64,000 nucleotides of DNA from RH-AL1 sp965198495 (lineage in GTDB: Bacteria > Pseudomonadota > Alphaproteobacteria > Rhizobiales > Beijerinckiaceae). Positions 19,783-27,184 of this stretch are shown piece after piece. The position numbers were made by a program, and so were the translations under genes. The stretch is taken from positions 124,001 through 188,000 of the forward strand of contig CBDAPL010000002.1 in assembly GCA_965198495.1 (NCBI GenBank). The letters are read 5' to 3'. Under the pieces are notes generated by a model. The model saw nothing but the letters and a program-made list of their open reading frames with translations, did no database searches and was not told the origin of the DNA. Position 1 is the first letter of the stretch. The number at the start of each line of letters is the position of its first letter.

Positions 19783-20958
19783 TCATGCCGGCGACAGGCC
19801 GCGTGCCCGGGCGGCGCCCTCGAGGAAGCCGTGCGCCGTGGCGTTGAACTCGGGATCCTCGATCAGGAAGGCGTCGTGGCCCCGATCGGTGACGATGTCG
19901 ACGAACGACACCGACGCGCCGCCGGCGTTCAGCGCATGCACGATCGCCCGCGAGGCCGAGGTCGGATAGAGCCAGTCGGATGAGAAGGAGACGACGCAGA
20001 AACGCGTTTTCGATCCTTTGAACGCCATCGCGAGCTGACCGCCGTAGTCGGCCGCGAGATCGAAATAGTCGCAGGCGCGTGTCACGTAGAGGTAGGAGTT
20101 GGCGTCGAAGCGGTCGACGAAGCTCATGCCCTGATGGCGGAGGTAGTTCTCGATCTGGAAATCAGCCGCGAAGGAGAAGGTCGGCTTGTCGCCGTCCTGC
20201 AGCTTGCGGCCGAACTTGCGCTGCAGCGCCTGCTCGGACAGATAGGTGATATGCGCGGCCATGCGCGCCACGGCGAGCCCCTTGCCGGGATATTTGCCTT
20301 CGTCGAGATAGCGCCCCTTGCACCATTCGGGGTCGGCCATCACGGCTTGGCGGCCAACCTCGTGGAAGGCGATGTTCTGCGAGGAATGGCGGGCGGCCGT
20401 CGCGACCGGCATGGCGGAGAAGACGCGCTCGGGATAGCTCGCCGCCCATTGCAGCACCTGCATCCCGCCCATCGACCCGCCGACGACGCAAAACAGCGTA
20501 TCGATGCCGAGATGTTCGATCAGCATGGCCTGCGCGCGGACCATGTCGCGGATCGTCACCATGGGCAGGTCGAGCGCGTAGGGCCGGTCCGTCGCCGGGT
20601 TCAGCGAGGCCGGCCCGGTGGTGCCCATGCAGCCGCCGAGCACGTTCGAGCAGATGACGAAGTAGCGGTTCGTGTCGACCGTCTTGCCCGGCCCGACGAG
20701 GCTCGTCCACCAGCCGGGCTTGCCGGTCAGCGGGTTGGCGTTGGCCACATGCTGGTCGCCGGTCAGCGCGTGGCACACGAGAATCGCGTTCGACTTGGCG
20801 GCGTTGAGCGTGCCGTAGGTCTGGTAGGCGACGGTGAACGGCGAGAGCGAGACGCCGGCATCCATGGCGAGCGGGCTGTTCGGGCCGAATTGCACGCACA
20901 GCGAACTTGGGCGCTCGACCTCGCGCTGGCTGGCCGCCTTGGTCGGCATGACGTTCAT
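19783..20958 (-). CDS. metX: Homoserine O-acetyltransferase MetX
   Basis: Alpha/beta-hydrolase enzyme that acylates homoserine with acetyl-CoA (some MetX homologues use succinyl-CoA), the first committed step of methionine synthesis. The frame is open to 21198, but GAGG 6 nt ahead of the ATG at 20958 and the normal N-terminus (SSLCVQFGPNSPLAMDAG) indicate a 391-aa product. The nucleophile elbow VGGSMGGMQ, the LGGCMGTTGP oxyanion-region motif and the C-terminal DRGHDAFL with the catalytic His are all present. Its ATG overlaps the TGA of a 41-codon leader ORF made of Met-Cys repeats, suggesting coupled translation. I see no SAM-II riboswitch signature upstream. Confidence 0.94.
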   Translation of the reverse strand: MNVMPTKAASQREVERPSSLCVQFGPNSPLAMDAGVSLSPFTVAYQTYGTLNAAKSNAILVCHALTGDQHVANANPLTGKPGWWTSLVGPGKTVDTNRYFVICSNVLGGCMGTTGPASLNPATDRPYALDLPMVTIRDMVRAQAMLIEHLGIDTLFCVVGGSMGGMQVLQWAASYPERVFSAMPVATAARHSSQNIAFHEVGRQAVMADPEWCKGRYLDEGKYPGKGLAVARMAAHITYLSEQALQRKFGRKLQDGDKPTFSFAADFQIENYLRHQGMSFVDRFDANSYLYVTRACDYFDLAADYGGQLAMAFKGSKTRFCVVSFSSDWLYPTSASRAIVHALNAGGASVSFVDIVTDRGHDAFLIEDPEFNATAHGFLEGAARARGLSPA

Positions 20959-21080
20959 CGGCCGCCTCGGCACTCTTCGAATGGACGCGTGGCTTTCGAC
21001 AAACACATAACTTTCGACAAACACATGGTTTTCGGCAAACACATGGTTTTCGACAAACACATGGCTTCCAACAGACACAT
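20955..21080 (-). CDS. Putative Met/Cys-rich leader peptide upstream of metX
   Basis: Forty-one codons run from an ATG at 21080 to a TGA at 20955-20957 that overlaps the metX start as ATGA. The peptide is built from 18-bp repeats: MCLLEA, MCLSKT, MCLPKT, MCLSKV, MCLSKA, then an 11-residue tail (TRPFEECRGGR). Five Met-Cys pairs ahead of a methionine gene resemble an amino-acid-sensing leader. No Shine-Dalgarno precedes the first ATG; a promoter-like sequence ends about 7 nt before it, so translation could be leaderless. Alternatively the ORF is a by-product of repeat slippage in a 5' UTR. It is not in the metX frame. Confidence 0.5.
   Translation of the reverse strand: MCLLEAMCLSKTMCLPKTMCLSKVMCLSKATRPFEECRGGR
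20991..21080 (-). repeat. 18-bp tandem repeat (5 units) in the metX leader
   Basis: Five head-to-tail 18-bp units occupy 20991-21008, 21009-21026, 21027-21044, 21045-21062 and 21063-21080. On the minus strand each begins ATGTGT and most continue TTGTCGAAA. The first unit transcribed is the most diverged. Units change at zero to six positions from the consensus. Confidence 0.92.
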
Positions 21081-21087
21081 GAGCGCA

Positions 21088-21117
21088 GATATGGAGAGCC
21101 GTGGAGAATTTCGTCAA
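21088..21117 (-). promoter_or_regulatory. Candidate sigma-70 promoter for the metX leader
   Basis: On the minus strand TTGACG (21117-21112) and CATATC (21093-21088) are separated by 18 nt. A start about 7 nt further on would fall at or next to the first leader ATG (21080). The -35 match is five of six and the -10 match is weak, so this is a candidate only. Confidence 0.35.
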
Positions 21118-21190
21118 GAGAGTGACGGGGCGCCGTTCCTTTTGCCTTGCCGGGGCGCCCCCGCTATGGAAGCGCGATGACGAGCCAGCG

Positions 21191-22054
21191 ATGACCAAAG
21201 CCGATCAGCCCATCCTGACGCCTGCCTTGAGCCTCCCCGCGCTGCGCGCGGAGATCGACACGATCGACGACGCGCTGCACCAGCTGCTGATGCGGCGCGG
21301 CGACATCATTGATCGGCTGATCGCGGTGAAGACACGCGAGGGCGGCGGTTCGGCCTTTCGGCCGGCGCGCGAGGCCGACATGATGCGCCGCCTGGTCTCG
21401 CGCCACGAGGGCATCCTGCCGCTCGACACGGTCGAGGGCATATGGCGCATCATCATCTCGACCTTCACCTACGTTCAGGCGCCCTACAGCGTTCACGCCG
21501 ACGTCTCCGGCGGCGACACGCGGGTGCGCGACAGCTGCCGCTTCCACTTCGGCTTCACCGTCCCGCTCCTCACCTATCAAGGATCGCGGGCCGTGGTCGC
21601 CGCCGTCGCGGCGGGCGTGGGCGATCTCGGTCTCGTCAGGGTCGAGGATACGAGCTGCGCCTGGTGGAACGATCTCACCGCGCCGGACGCGCCCAAGATC
21701 ATCGCCCGGCTGCCGTACGTCGAGCGGGCCGATCACGCGGCAGGCGAGCCGCTCTACGTCATCGCCAAGCCGGTCCGCGAGGCGGCGGTGCACGATGTGC
21801 TGCTCCATGCCGTGCACCTGCCGGGCGCGTCGGGCCGACCGCACACGGACGCCGCCCTCGACATCGTCGCCTGGACCGCCACGGCGGCGGGCCTCTGCCT
21901 GATCGCCGCCGTGCCGGAGAGCTTCTCGCGCGAAATGATCGCCGCCGCCTTCCCCGGTCGAAGCGAGCCGCGCGTGACATTCATCGGCTCGCACGCCGCC
22001 CGTTTCGACGTCGATGCCGCCCGACAAACCACACCAGCGAAGCCCCGCTTATGA
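21191..22054 (+). CDS. AroQ-type chorismate mutase with C-terminal ligand-binding-like domain
   Basis: Converts chorismate to prephenate for phenylalanine/tyrosine synthesis. Residues about 14-100 form the AroQ helical mutase domain (LRAEIDTIDDALHQLLMRRG, with Arg and Lys positions typical of the active site). The remaining 180 residues (YVQAPYSVHADVSGG onward) resemble the extension found in Rhizobiales chorismate mutases and have no catalytic motif I can name. The ATG at 21191 is preferred; the frame is open to 21101 across the metX promoter region. Its stop overlaps the hisC start (ATGA), so the two are likely co-translated in an aromatic amino-acid operon. No tyrC-type dehydrogenase follows. 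Confidence 0.85.
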   Translation: MTKADQPILTPALSLPALRAEIDTIDDALHQLLMRRGDIIDRLIAVKTREGGGSAFRPAREADMMRRLVSRHEGILPLDTVEGIWRIIISTFTYVQAPYSVHADVSGGDTRVRDSCRFHFGFTVPLLTYQGSRAVVAAVAAGVGDLGLVRVEDTSCAWWNDLTAPDAPKIIARLPYVERADHAAGEPLYVIAKPVREAAVHDVLLHAVHLPGASGRPHTDAALDIVAWTATAAGLCLIAAVPESFSREMIAAAFPGRSEPRVTFIGSHAARFDVDAARQTTPAKPRL

Positions 22055-23166
22055 CTTCCTCGTCCAAGGTTCCGACGCGCCCGCGGGCCCACGCCGGCGT
22101 GATGGCGGTCGAGCCCTACGTCCCAGGCAAGAGCAAGGCGCCGGGTTACGAGGGTACGATCCACAAGCTCTCCTCCAACGAGACGCCGCTCGGCGCCTCG
22201 CCGGCCGCCAAGGCGGCGTTCCATGCCGCGGTCGACAAGCTCGAAGCCTATCCCGACGGCAACGCGACGCCACTGCGCGCGGCGATCGGCCGGCGCCACG
22301 ATCTCGATCCGGCCCGCGTCGTCTGCGGCGCCGGCTCGGACGAGCTGCTCTACATGCTCGCCAACATCTATTGCGAGCCCGGCGACGAGGGCATCTACAC
22401 CGCGCACGGCTTCCTGCTCTACCGCGTGGCCCTGCTCGCGGCAGGCGCGACGCCGGTGGTCGTCCCGGACCGCGACTTCACGGTGGACGTCGACGCGATC
22501 ATCGCGGCCGTGACGCCGCGAACGCGGATCGTCTATATCGCCAACCCCAACAATCCGACCGGCACATACGTCCCGCGCGCCGACATCACGCGGCTCGCCG
22601 ACGCGCTGCCGGGCAACGTCATCCTGGTGCTCGACGCCGCCTATGCCGAATACGCCACGGCGCTCGATTACGACGCCGGCTTCGACCTGGCGCGCGCGCG
22701 CGAGAACGTGGTCGTCACCCGCACCTTCTCGAAAATCTACGGGCTCGCCAGCCTGCGGCTGGGCTGGTGCTACGCGCCGGCCGGCATCTGCGACGCGATG
22801 AACCGCGTGCGCAGTCCCTTCAACGTCAACGATCCCGCCATGCGGGCGGGGATCGCGGCGGTGGAGGACGACGCGCACATCGAGGCAGCGGTCGCGCATA
22901 ACACGCACTGGCGCCAGGTGCTGACGCGCGAGATCAGGGCGCTCGGCTTCCCGGTCACGACGAGCGCGGCGAACTTCGTTCTGATCCACCTGCGCGACGA
23001 GGCGGAGGCGCGCGAAGCCGACGCGTTCCTGATGGCGCGCGGGCTGATCCTGCGCATGGTCGGCGCCTACGCCCTGCCCACCTGCCTGCGTCTCAGCGTC
23101 GGCGGCGAGACGGCGAACCGGCTGGTGATCGACGCCTTCACCGCCTTCGCCAAACGGCGGCGCTAG
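22051..23166 (+). CDS. hisC: Histidinol-phosphate/aromatic aminotransferase (HisC family)
   Basis: PLP-dependent class I/II aminotransferase of 371 aa. Markers are the N-terminal KLSSNETPLGASP, PNNPTGTY, DAAYAEY and the Schiff-base Lys in TRTFSKIYGLASLRLGW, with a C-terminal Arg in LRLSVGG for the substrate carboxylate. Overlap by ATGA with the chorismate mutase suggests that it acts on aromatic 2-oxo acids or prephenate as well as, or instead of, histidinol phosphate; sequence alone cannot decide. The gene ends the operon, with a 96-bp gap before the thioredoxin-like gene. Confidence 0.9.
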   Translation: MTSSSKVPTRPRAHAGVMAVEPYVPGKSKAPGYEGTIHKLSSNETPLGASPAAKAAFHAAVDKLEAYPDGNATPLRAAIGRRHDLDPARVVCGAGSDELLYMLANIYCEPGDEGIYTAHGFLLYRVALLAAGATPVVVPDRDFTVDVDAIIAAVTPRTRIVYIANPNNPTGTYVPRADITRLADALPGNVILVLDAAYAEYATALDYDAGFDLARARENVVVTRTFSKIYGLASLRLGWCYAPAGICDAMNRVRSPFNVNDPAMRAGIAAVEDDAHIEAAVAHNTHWRQVLTREIRALGFPVTTSAANFVLIHLRDEAEAREADAFLMARGLILRMVGAYALPTCLRLSVGGETANRLVIDAFTAFAKRRR

Positions 23167-23262
23167 CGCAATTGAGCGATCCGGCGCCCCTTCCGCGCGG
23201 CGTAACTTTCGCCACCTTCGCGTCGTAACAGGCGAGATCATCGCGCAAGCTCCGGAGTCCTC

Positions 23263-23649
23263 ATGCATCGTCTCCTTTTCCCGATCGCCGCCATCGCCTG
23301 CCTCGCGGCGCCGCTCCTCGCACAGGCGGCGGAGCAGATGCCGTATTCGCCGGCGGCCATGAGGGCCGCGCAAGAAGCGGGCAAGCCGGTCATCGTCGAC
23401 GTCACGGCCACATGGTGCTCGACCTGCGCCGCGCAGAAGCCGCTCGTGCAGGCGATCCTCAAGGATCCGAAGTTCAAGAACCTGGTGCTGCTCCACGTCG
23501 ACTTCGACAAGCAGAAGCAGGCGTTGCGCGCCTTCAACGTGCGCTCGCAGAGTACTTTCGTCGCCTTCAAGGGCAAGGACGAGGTCGGTCGCTCGACCGG
23601 CGACACCGACAAGGCCTCTATCGAGAAGCTGTTCGCCAAGACGAGCTGA
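23263..23649 (+). CDS. Secreted thioredoxin-like protein (DsbD-gamma type)
   Basis: 128-aa periplasmic protein with a signal peptide (cleavage near AQA-AEQM) and a thioredoxin fold whose redox motif is WCSTC (Cys52, Cys55). The flanking segments KPVIVDVTATWC and VRSQSTFVAFKGKDEVGR resemble the C-terminal domain of DsbD. The CcdA-like membrane gene follows 40 bp downstream, so the two probably make a split DsbD-like reductant relay. Confidence 0.88.
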   Translation: MHRLLFPIAAIACLAAPLLAQAAEQMPYSPAAMRAAQEAGKPVIVDVTATWCSTCAAQKPLVQAILKDPKFKNLVLLHVDFDKQKQALRAFNVRSQSTFVAFKGKDEVGRSTGDTDKASIEKLFAKTS

Positions 23650-23689
23650 GCGGCTCGCGCACGGCGGGCGGAGCGATGAGGAAAAGACC

Positions 23690-24400
23690 ATGATCGCCTT
23701 CGCCTTCCTCGCCGGTCTCCTCTCCATCCTCTCGCCCTGCGTGCTGCCGCTCGTGCCGATCGTCCTCGGCGCGGCGGCGGCCGAGCATAGGCTGGGACCC
23801 GTCGCGCTCGGCCTCGGCGTCGCCTTGTCCTTCGCCGCCATCGGCATGTTCGTCCAGACGATCGGCTTCGCCATGGGCATCGACGCCGACGTCTTCCAGA
23901 AGGCGGCGGCCGTGCTGCTCGTCATCGTCGGCGTGGTACTCATGGTGCCGGTGCTGCAGATGCGCTTCGCGACAGCCGCCGGCCCGGTCGGCTCCTTCGC
24001 GCAGGAGCGGTTCGGCGGCTTCAACTCGTCGGGGCTGCTCGGCCAATTCGGTGTCGGCCTGCTTCTCGGCGCGGTATGGAGTCCCTGCGGCGGCCCGACG
24101 CTTGGCGCCGCCATCGGACTTGCCGCCGAATCGAAGAATCTCGGGCTCGCCGCGGCGGTGATGCTGGCTTACGGGTTCGGCGCGGGCGTGCCGCTGATGA
24201 TCCTCGGTTTCCTCTCGCGCGAGGCGCTGATGCGCTGGAAGACGAGGCTGCTCACCCTTGGCAAGGCGACCAAGCCGGTCATGGGCGCGGTGCTGGTCGC
24301 CCTTGGCGTACTGATGCTGTCGGGCTTCGACAAGGTGGTGGAGACGCATCTCGTGCAGGCCTCGCCGGCCTGGCTGACCAGCCTCACGACACGCTTCTAA
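23690..24400 (+). CDS. CcdA/DsbD-beta family membrane thiol transporter
   Basis: Inner-membrane protein of 236 aa with about six helices that passes electrons from cytoplasmic thioredoxin to periplasmic thiol proteins. The paired cysteines are in the conserved LSPCVLPLVPIVLG (Cys17) and WSPCGGPTLG (Cys133). Length and topology match CcdA rather than full DsbD. The preceding gene encodes a periplasmic thioredoxin-like partner. No cytochrome c maturation genes are adjacent, so the final substrate is unknown. A hairpin terminator follows at about 65 bp. Confidence 0.88.
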   Translation: MIAFAFLAGLLSILSPCVLPLVPIVLGAAAAEHRLGPVALGLGVALSFAAIGMFVQTIGFAMGIDADVFQKAAAVLLVIVGVVLMVPVLQMRFATAAGPVGSFAQERFGGFNSSGLLGQFGVGLLLGAVWSPCGGPTLGAAIGLAAESKNLGLAAAVMLAYGFGAGVPLMILGFLSREALMRWKTRLLTLGKATKPVMGAVLVALGVLMLSGFDKVVETHLVQASPAWLTSLTTRF

Positions 24401-24464
24401 GGCGCCGTTGCCTTCCCCGAGAGGATCATCGCGCGAGCGCCCCGCCTCATCGCCGGAGCCGTAA

Positions 24465-24490
24465 AAAGCCCGGTCTCGCGACAGGGCTTT
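24465..24490. terminator. Bidirectional rho-independent-type terminator
   Basis: AAAGCCC and GGGCTTT form a stem around a 12-nt loop, flanked by A-rich sequence on the left. It lies between the convergent ccdA-like gene and the small Gly/Tyr-rich gene and could serve both strands. Confidence 0.6.
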
Positions 24491-24528
24491 CGGGAGGCGT
24501 GCGCTTCCCGGAGGCATGCGGCGTTAGC

Positions 24529-24849
24529 TCAATACCCGTAGCCGTAGACATACGGCGCGTTGTTGATGCCGGCGCCGTAGGGCAGCGAATAGAGGTAGGA
24601 CTGATCGTAGCCGTACCCGTAGCCGTATCCATCGTAGGGATAGTAGTAGGAGCTTGCGACCGCGCCGGCGGCGAGCGCGCCCGCCGCCACGCCCAGGCCC
24701 ACGCCCGCGCCACTGAAACCACGACCATACCCGCGATGGACACCGCCACGACCGAACGCCTCGGCAGGCGCGGCCGAGGCGACGAGTGTCGCCCCGAGCG
24801 TCAGGGCCGAGACGCTCGCGACGGCTAAAGTCTTCAACGTGCTGTTCAT
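24529..24849 (-). CDS. Small secreted Gly/Tyr-rich protein
   Basis: The 106-aa ORF starts at an ATG with AAGGA about 6 nt upstream; a longer frame to 24918 lacks a ribosome site. A clear Sec signal peptide (cleavage near PAEA-FG) precedes a GRGG/GYGRG segment, a short hydrophobic Ala/Gly stretch (GVAAGALAAGAVASS) and a tail dominated by Tyr, Gly and Pro (DGYGYGYGYDQ; ending YVYGYGY). Proteins of this kind are common and uncharacterised in Rhizobiales; a cell-surface or stress role is only a guess. Confidence 0.75.
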   Translation of the reverse strand: MNSTLKTLAVASVSALTLGATLVASAAPAEAFGRGGVHRGYGRGFSGAGVGLGVAAGALAAGAVASSYYYPYDGYGYGYGYDQSYLYSLPYGAGINNAPYVYGYGY

Positions 24850-24988
24850 GGTATATCCTTCCGCTCTGATGGAGAAACACATGGAAACGCCTCGGGTTCG
24901 AAAGGCTGTGCCTGGCAAGCCGGTTGGTCGCGGCTGTCGTTAACGAGACCGCGTTGCATCGTTCGGACGAGCGCTCCTCGTGGCTCCC

Positions 24989-25489
24989 ATGATCGCGACC
25001 CGCCCCACCTTGGCCCTCTACCAGCCGGACATCCCGCAAAACTGCGGCACGATGCTGCGGATGTGCGCCTGCCTTGGATTGGACGCCGCCATTATCGAGC
25101 CCGCGGGCTTTCCCGTCGGCGACCGGCATTTCCGCCGCGCCGGCATGGACTACCTGAACGCGGTGGCGATCACCCGCCACGCGAGCTTCACCGCCTTCGA
25201 GGCCTGGCGCCGCGACGCGAGGCGGCGCCTTGTCCTGCTTTCCACCAAGGCCGACCTCGCCTATACGGGCCTGGCCTTTCGCGCCGACGACATATTGCTC
25301 GTCGGTCGCGAATCGGCCGGTGTCCCGGAGATTGTCCACGAGGCTGCCGACGTCCGGATCGTCGTTCCGATCCGGCCGCCGTCGCGTTCGCTGAACGTCG
25401 CGGTCGCCGCCGCAATGGTCGTCGGCGAAGCGCTCCGCCAGATCGACGATCAATCAAACCTGACCGGGCCATTCCATGACCAACTCTAG
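24989..25489 (+). CDS. trmL: tRNA (cytidine(34)-2'-O)-methyltransferase TrmL
   Basis: SPOUT-class RNA methyltransferase of 166 aa that modifies the wobble base of leucine tRNAs. The three knot motifs are visible: LYQPDIPQNCGTMLRMCACLG, ILLVGRESAGVP and IRPPSRSLNVAVAAAMVV. A GTG at 24980 could add three residues; I prefer the ATG. Its 3' end overlaps the hemF start by 14 nt, which suggests translational coupling. Confidence 0.9.
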   Translation: MIATRPTLALYQPDIPQNCGTMLRMCACLGLDAAIIEPAGFPVGDRHFRRAGMDYLNAVAITRHASFTAFEAWRRDARRRLVLLSTKADLAYTGLAFRADDILLVGRESAGVPEIVHEAADVRIVVPIRPPSRSLNVAVAAAMVVGEALRQIDDQSNLTGPFHDQL

Positions 25490-26408
25490 CCACACCACCG
25501 AAGGGCGGGATGCCGAGGTCGATGCGCAGAAGGCGGCGGCCCGCGGCTGGTTCGAGCAGTTGCAGATGGACATCCTCGCGGCCTTCGAGGCGCTCGAGGC
25601 GGAGGCGCCCGGGCCATTCGCCCGCGACGACCTCGCGCCCGGCACGGCGACGACCAAGCCCTGGCGTCGCTCCAACCACGACGGCGCCGACGGCGGCGGC
25701 GGTCGCATGGGGCTGATCGCCGGCCGCGTCTTCGAGAAGGCGGGCGTCCATTCCTCGACGGTCTACGGCACCTTCGCGCCCGAGTTCGCCAAGCAGATCC
25801 CCGGCGCCGCCGCCGACCCGCGCTTCTGGGCCTCCGGCATCTCCGTCATCGCGCACCCGTGGAACCCGAACGTGCCGGCGGTGCACATGAACACGCGCTT
25901 CGTCGCGACCAGCAAGACTTGGTTCGGCGGCGGCGCCGACCTGACGCCGGTGCTCGACCGCCGACGCACGCAGGACGATCCTGACACCCTGCTCTTCCAT
26001 GGCGCGATGGAAGACGCCTGCGCGACGCATCCCGGCGTCGCCGACTATCCGCGTTTCAAGGAATGGTGCGACGAATACTTCCACCTCAAGCACCGCGACG
26101 AACCCCGCGGCATTGGCGGCATCTTCTACGATTATCTCGAGCCGGTTGGCTCCGGCCAGGGTTTCGATCCGATCTTCGCCTTCACCCGCGCGGTCGGCGC
26201 CGCGTTCAAGACGATCTATCCCGACCTCGTCCGCCGCAACTTCGAACGTCCGTGGACGGACGTCGACCGGCACGAGCAGCTGGTGCGGCGCGGCCGCTAC
26301 GTCGAGTTCAACCTCATCTACGACCGTGGCACGATCTTCGGCCTGAAGACCGGGGGTAACGTCGAGTCGATTCTCTCCTCGTTGCCGCCGGAGGTGAAAT
26401 GGCCTTGA
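25476..26408 (+). CDS. hemF: Oxygen-dependent coproporphyrinogen III oxidase HemF
   Basis: Converts coproporphyrinogen III to protoporphyrinogen IX with O2, a late haem step. The 310-aa cytoplasmic protein shows the family signatures WNPNVPAVHMNTRF, KTWFGGGADLTPV, the WCDEYFHLKHR segment, RGIGGIFYDYL and FNLIYDRGTIFGLKTGGN. The ATG at 25476 lies inside the trmL 3' end. Length and motifs are complete. Confidence 0.95.
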   Translation: MTNSSHTTEGRDAEVDAQKAAARGWFEQLQMDILAAFEALEAEAPGPFARDDLAPGTATTKPWRRSNHDGADGGGGRMGLIAGRVFEKAGVHSSTVYGTFAPEFAKQIPGAAADPRFWASGISVIAHPWNPNVPAVHMNTRFVATSKTWFGGGADLTPVLDRRRTQDDPDTLLFHGAMEDACATHPGVADYPRFKEWCDEYFHLKHRDEPRGIGGIFYDYLEPVGSGQGFDPIFAFTRAVGAAFKTIYPDLVRRNFERPWTDVDRHEQLVRRGRYVEFNLIYDRGTIFGLKTGGNVESILSSLPPEVKWP

Positions 26409-26458
26409 CGCGGCCGCATCCGCGTCGCCCGGCGCCGCGAGACGAAAGGACGTAGGCC

Positions 26459-26647
26459 GTGTTCGGGACCATCGGTTGGATCGCCGACGCGCTGGGCCTT
26501 GCCCTCTGCGGCGCCTATCGCGGCGCTTTCGGCGCGACGTCGCAGCTTTGCCTCGTCAACGCCGGGCGCCCGCTTCTCGGCATCGTCACCGTGATACTGT
26601 TCGGGGCGTTTGCCGGGTTCGTCGCCTGGCGTTCGCTGAGGGCCTGA
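26459..26647 (+). CDS. Small membrane protein, function unknown
   Basis: A 62-aa ORF starting at a GTG with AAAGGA about 9 nt upstream, 50 bp after hemF. It has one or two hydrophobic segments (WIADALGLALCGAYRGAFG and LLGIVTVILFGAFAGFVAW). No family is recognised. It may be the last gene of the trmL-hemF unit and converges with the GtrA gene. Confidence 0.45.
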   Translation: MFGTIGWIADALGLALCGAYRGAFGATSQLCLVNAGRPLLGIVTVILFGAFAGFVAWRSLRA

Positions 26648-26668
26648 CGGCGGCTCGCGCCGATCCCC

Positions 26669-27055
26669 TCACGTCTCGCCGCGAAATGTCCACAGGCGAT
26701 TCGCGGCGAAGGTCCAGATCATCACGAGCGCGGTGGTGATCATCTGCGCCGGCAGGTAGGGCATCCGCCAGCGCCCCACCATCAGCACCATGAAAAAATA
26801 TGTGAGCACAAAGGCGACGCCCGCCACGAGCGCGAAACGCCAGGCCGCCTCCTCGTGCGGCCGCTCGCTACCGAAGGTGTGGCGCCGGTTCAAGCCGTAG
26901 GAGAACACGCCGCCGACGAGGAACCCGCAGAGGGCGGATGGGATCGGCTGCGCCCCGGCGATCTGTACCAGCGCGATCAGGATCGCGTAGTGAACGGAGG
27001 TGGCGATCATGCCCACCCCGACGAACGACGTGAGCTGCCGAACTAATGGTGCCAC
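26669..27055 (-). CDS. GtrA-family membrane protein
   Basis: Four-helix membrane protein of about 128 aa of the GtrA/DPMS-like family, thought to move polyprenyl-linked sugars across the membrane. Helices begin at SFVGVGMIATSVHYAILIAL, CGFLVGGVFSYGLNRRHTF (with the typical NRRHTF turn), FALVAGVAFVLTYFFMVLMV and MITTALVMIWTFAANRLWTF. The start is uncertain: the frame is open to 27841, but family homology begins near a GTG at 27055. No partner glycosyltransferase is adjacent. It is divergent from the DUF992 gene. Confidence 0.75.
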   Translation of the reverse strand: MAPLVRQLTSFVGVGMIATSVHYAILIALVQIAGAQPIPSALCGFLVGGVFSYGLNRRHTFGSERPHEEAAWRFALVAGVAFVLTYFFMVLMVGRWRMPYLPAQMITTALVMIWTFAANRLWTFRGET

Positions 27056-27077
27056 GAAGACACGCCAAAGATTCCTT

Positions 27078-27150
27078 GCGTAAACGCCAAAGGTTTGCCA
27101 CCGAAAAGCCGGCAATTCACTGACTAGAGGCCGGGCATTGGCTTTTACGC
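27078..27150. promoter_or_regulatory. Inverted repeat in the gtrA-like/DUF992 divergent region
   Basis: GCGTAAACGCCAA (27078-27090) is repeated in inverted orientation as TTGGCTTTTACGC (27138-27150), with one mismatch and centres 60 bp apart. A further ACGCCAAAG copy is at 27062-27070. The arrangement could be a paired operator controlling both genes. No regulator is assigned. Confidence 0.35.
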
Positions 27151-27184
27151 GAATTGCATCGAGTTCCAAGGAGAGACAAACACT

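Noticed and set aside
20991..21080. CRISPR-like array
   Set aside because: The 18-bp units are directly adjacent with no spacers, and no cas genes are present.
20960..21190. SAM-II riboswitch upstream of metX
   Set aside because: I cannot find the conserved short pseudoknot core by eye; the region is occupied by tandem repeats and promoter-like sequence. A covariance search would be decisive.
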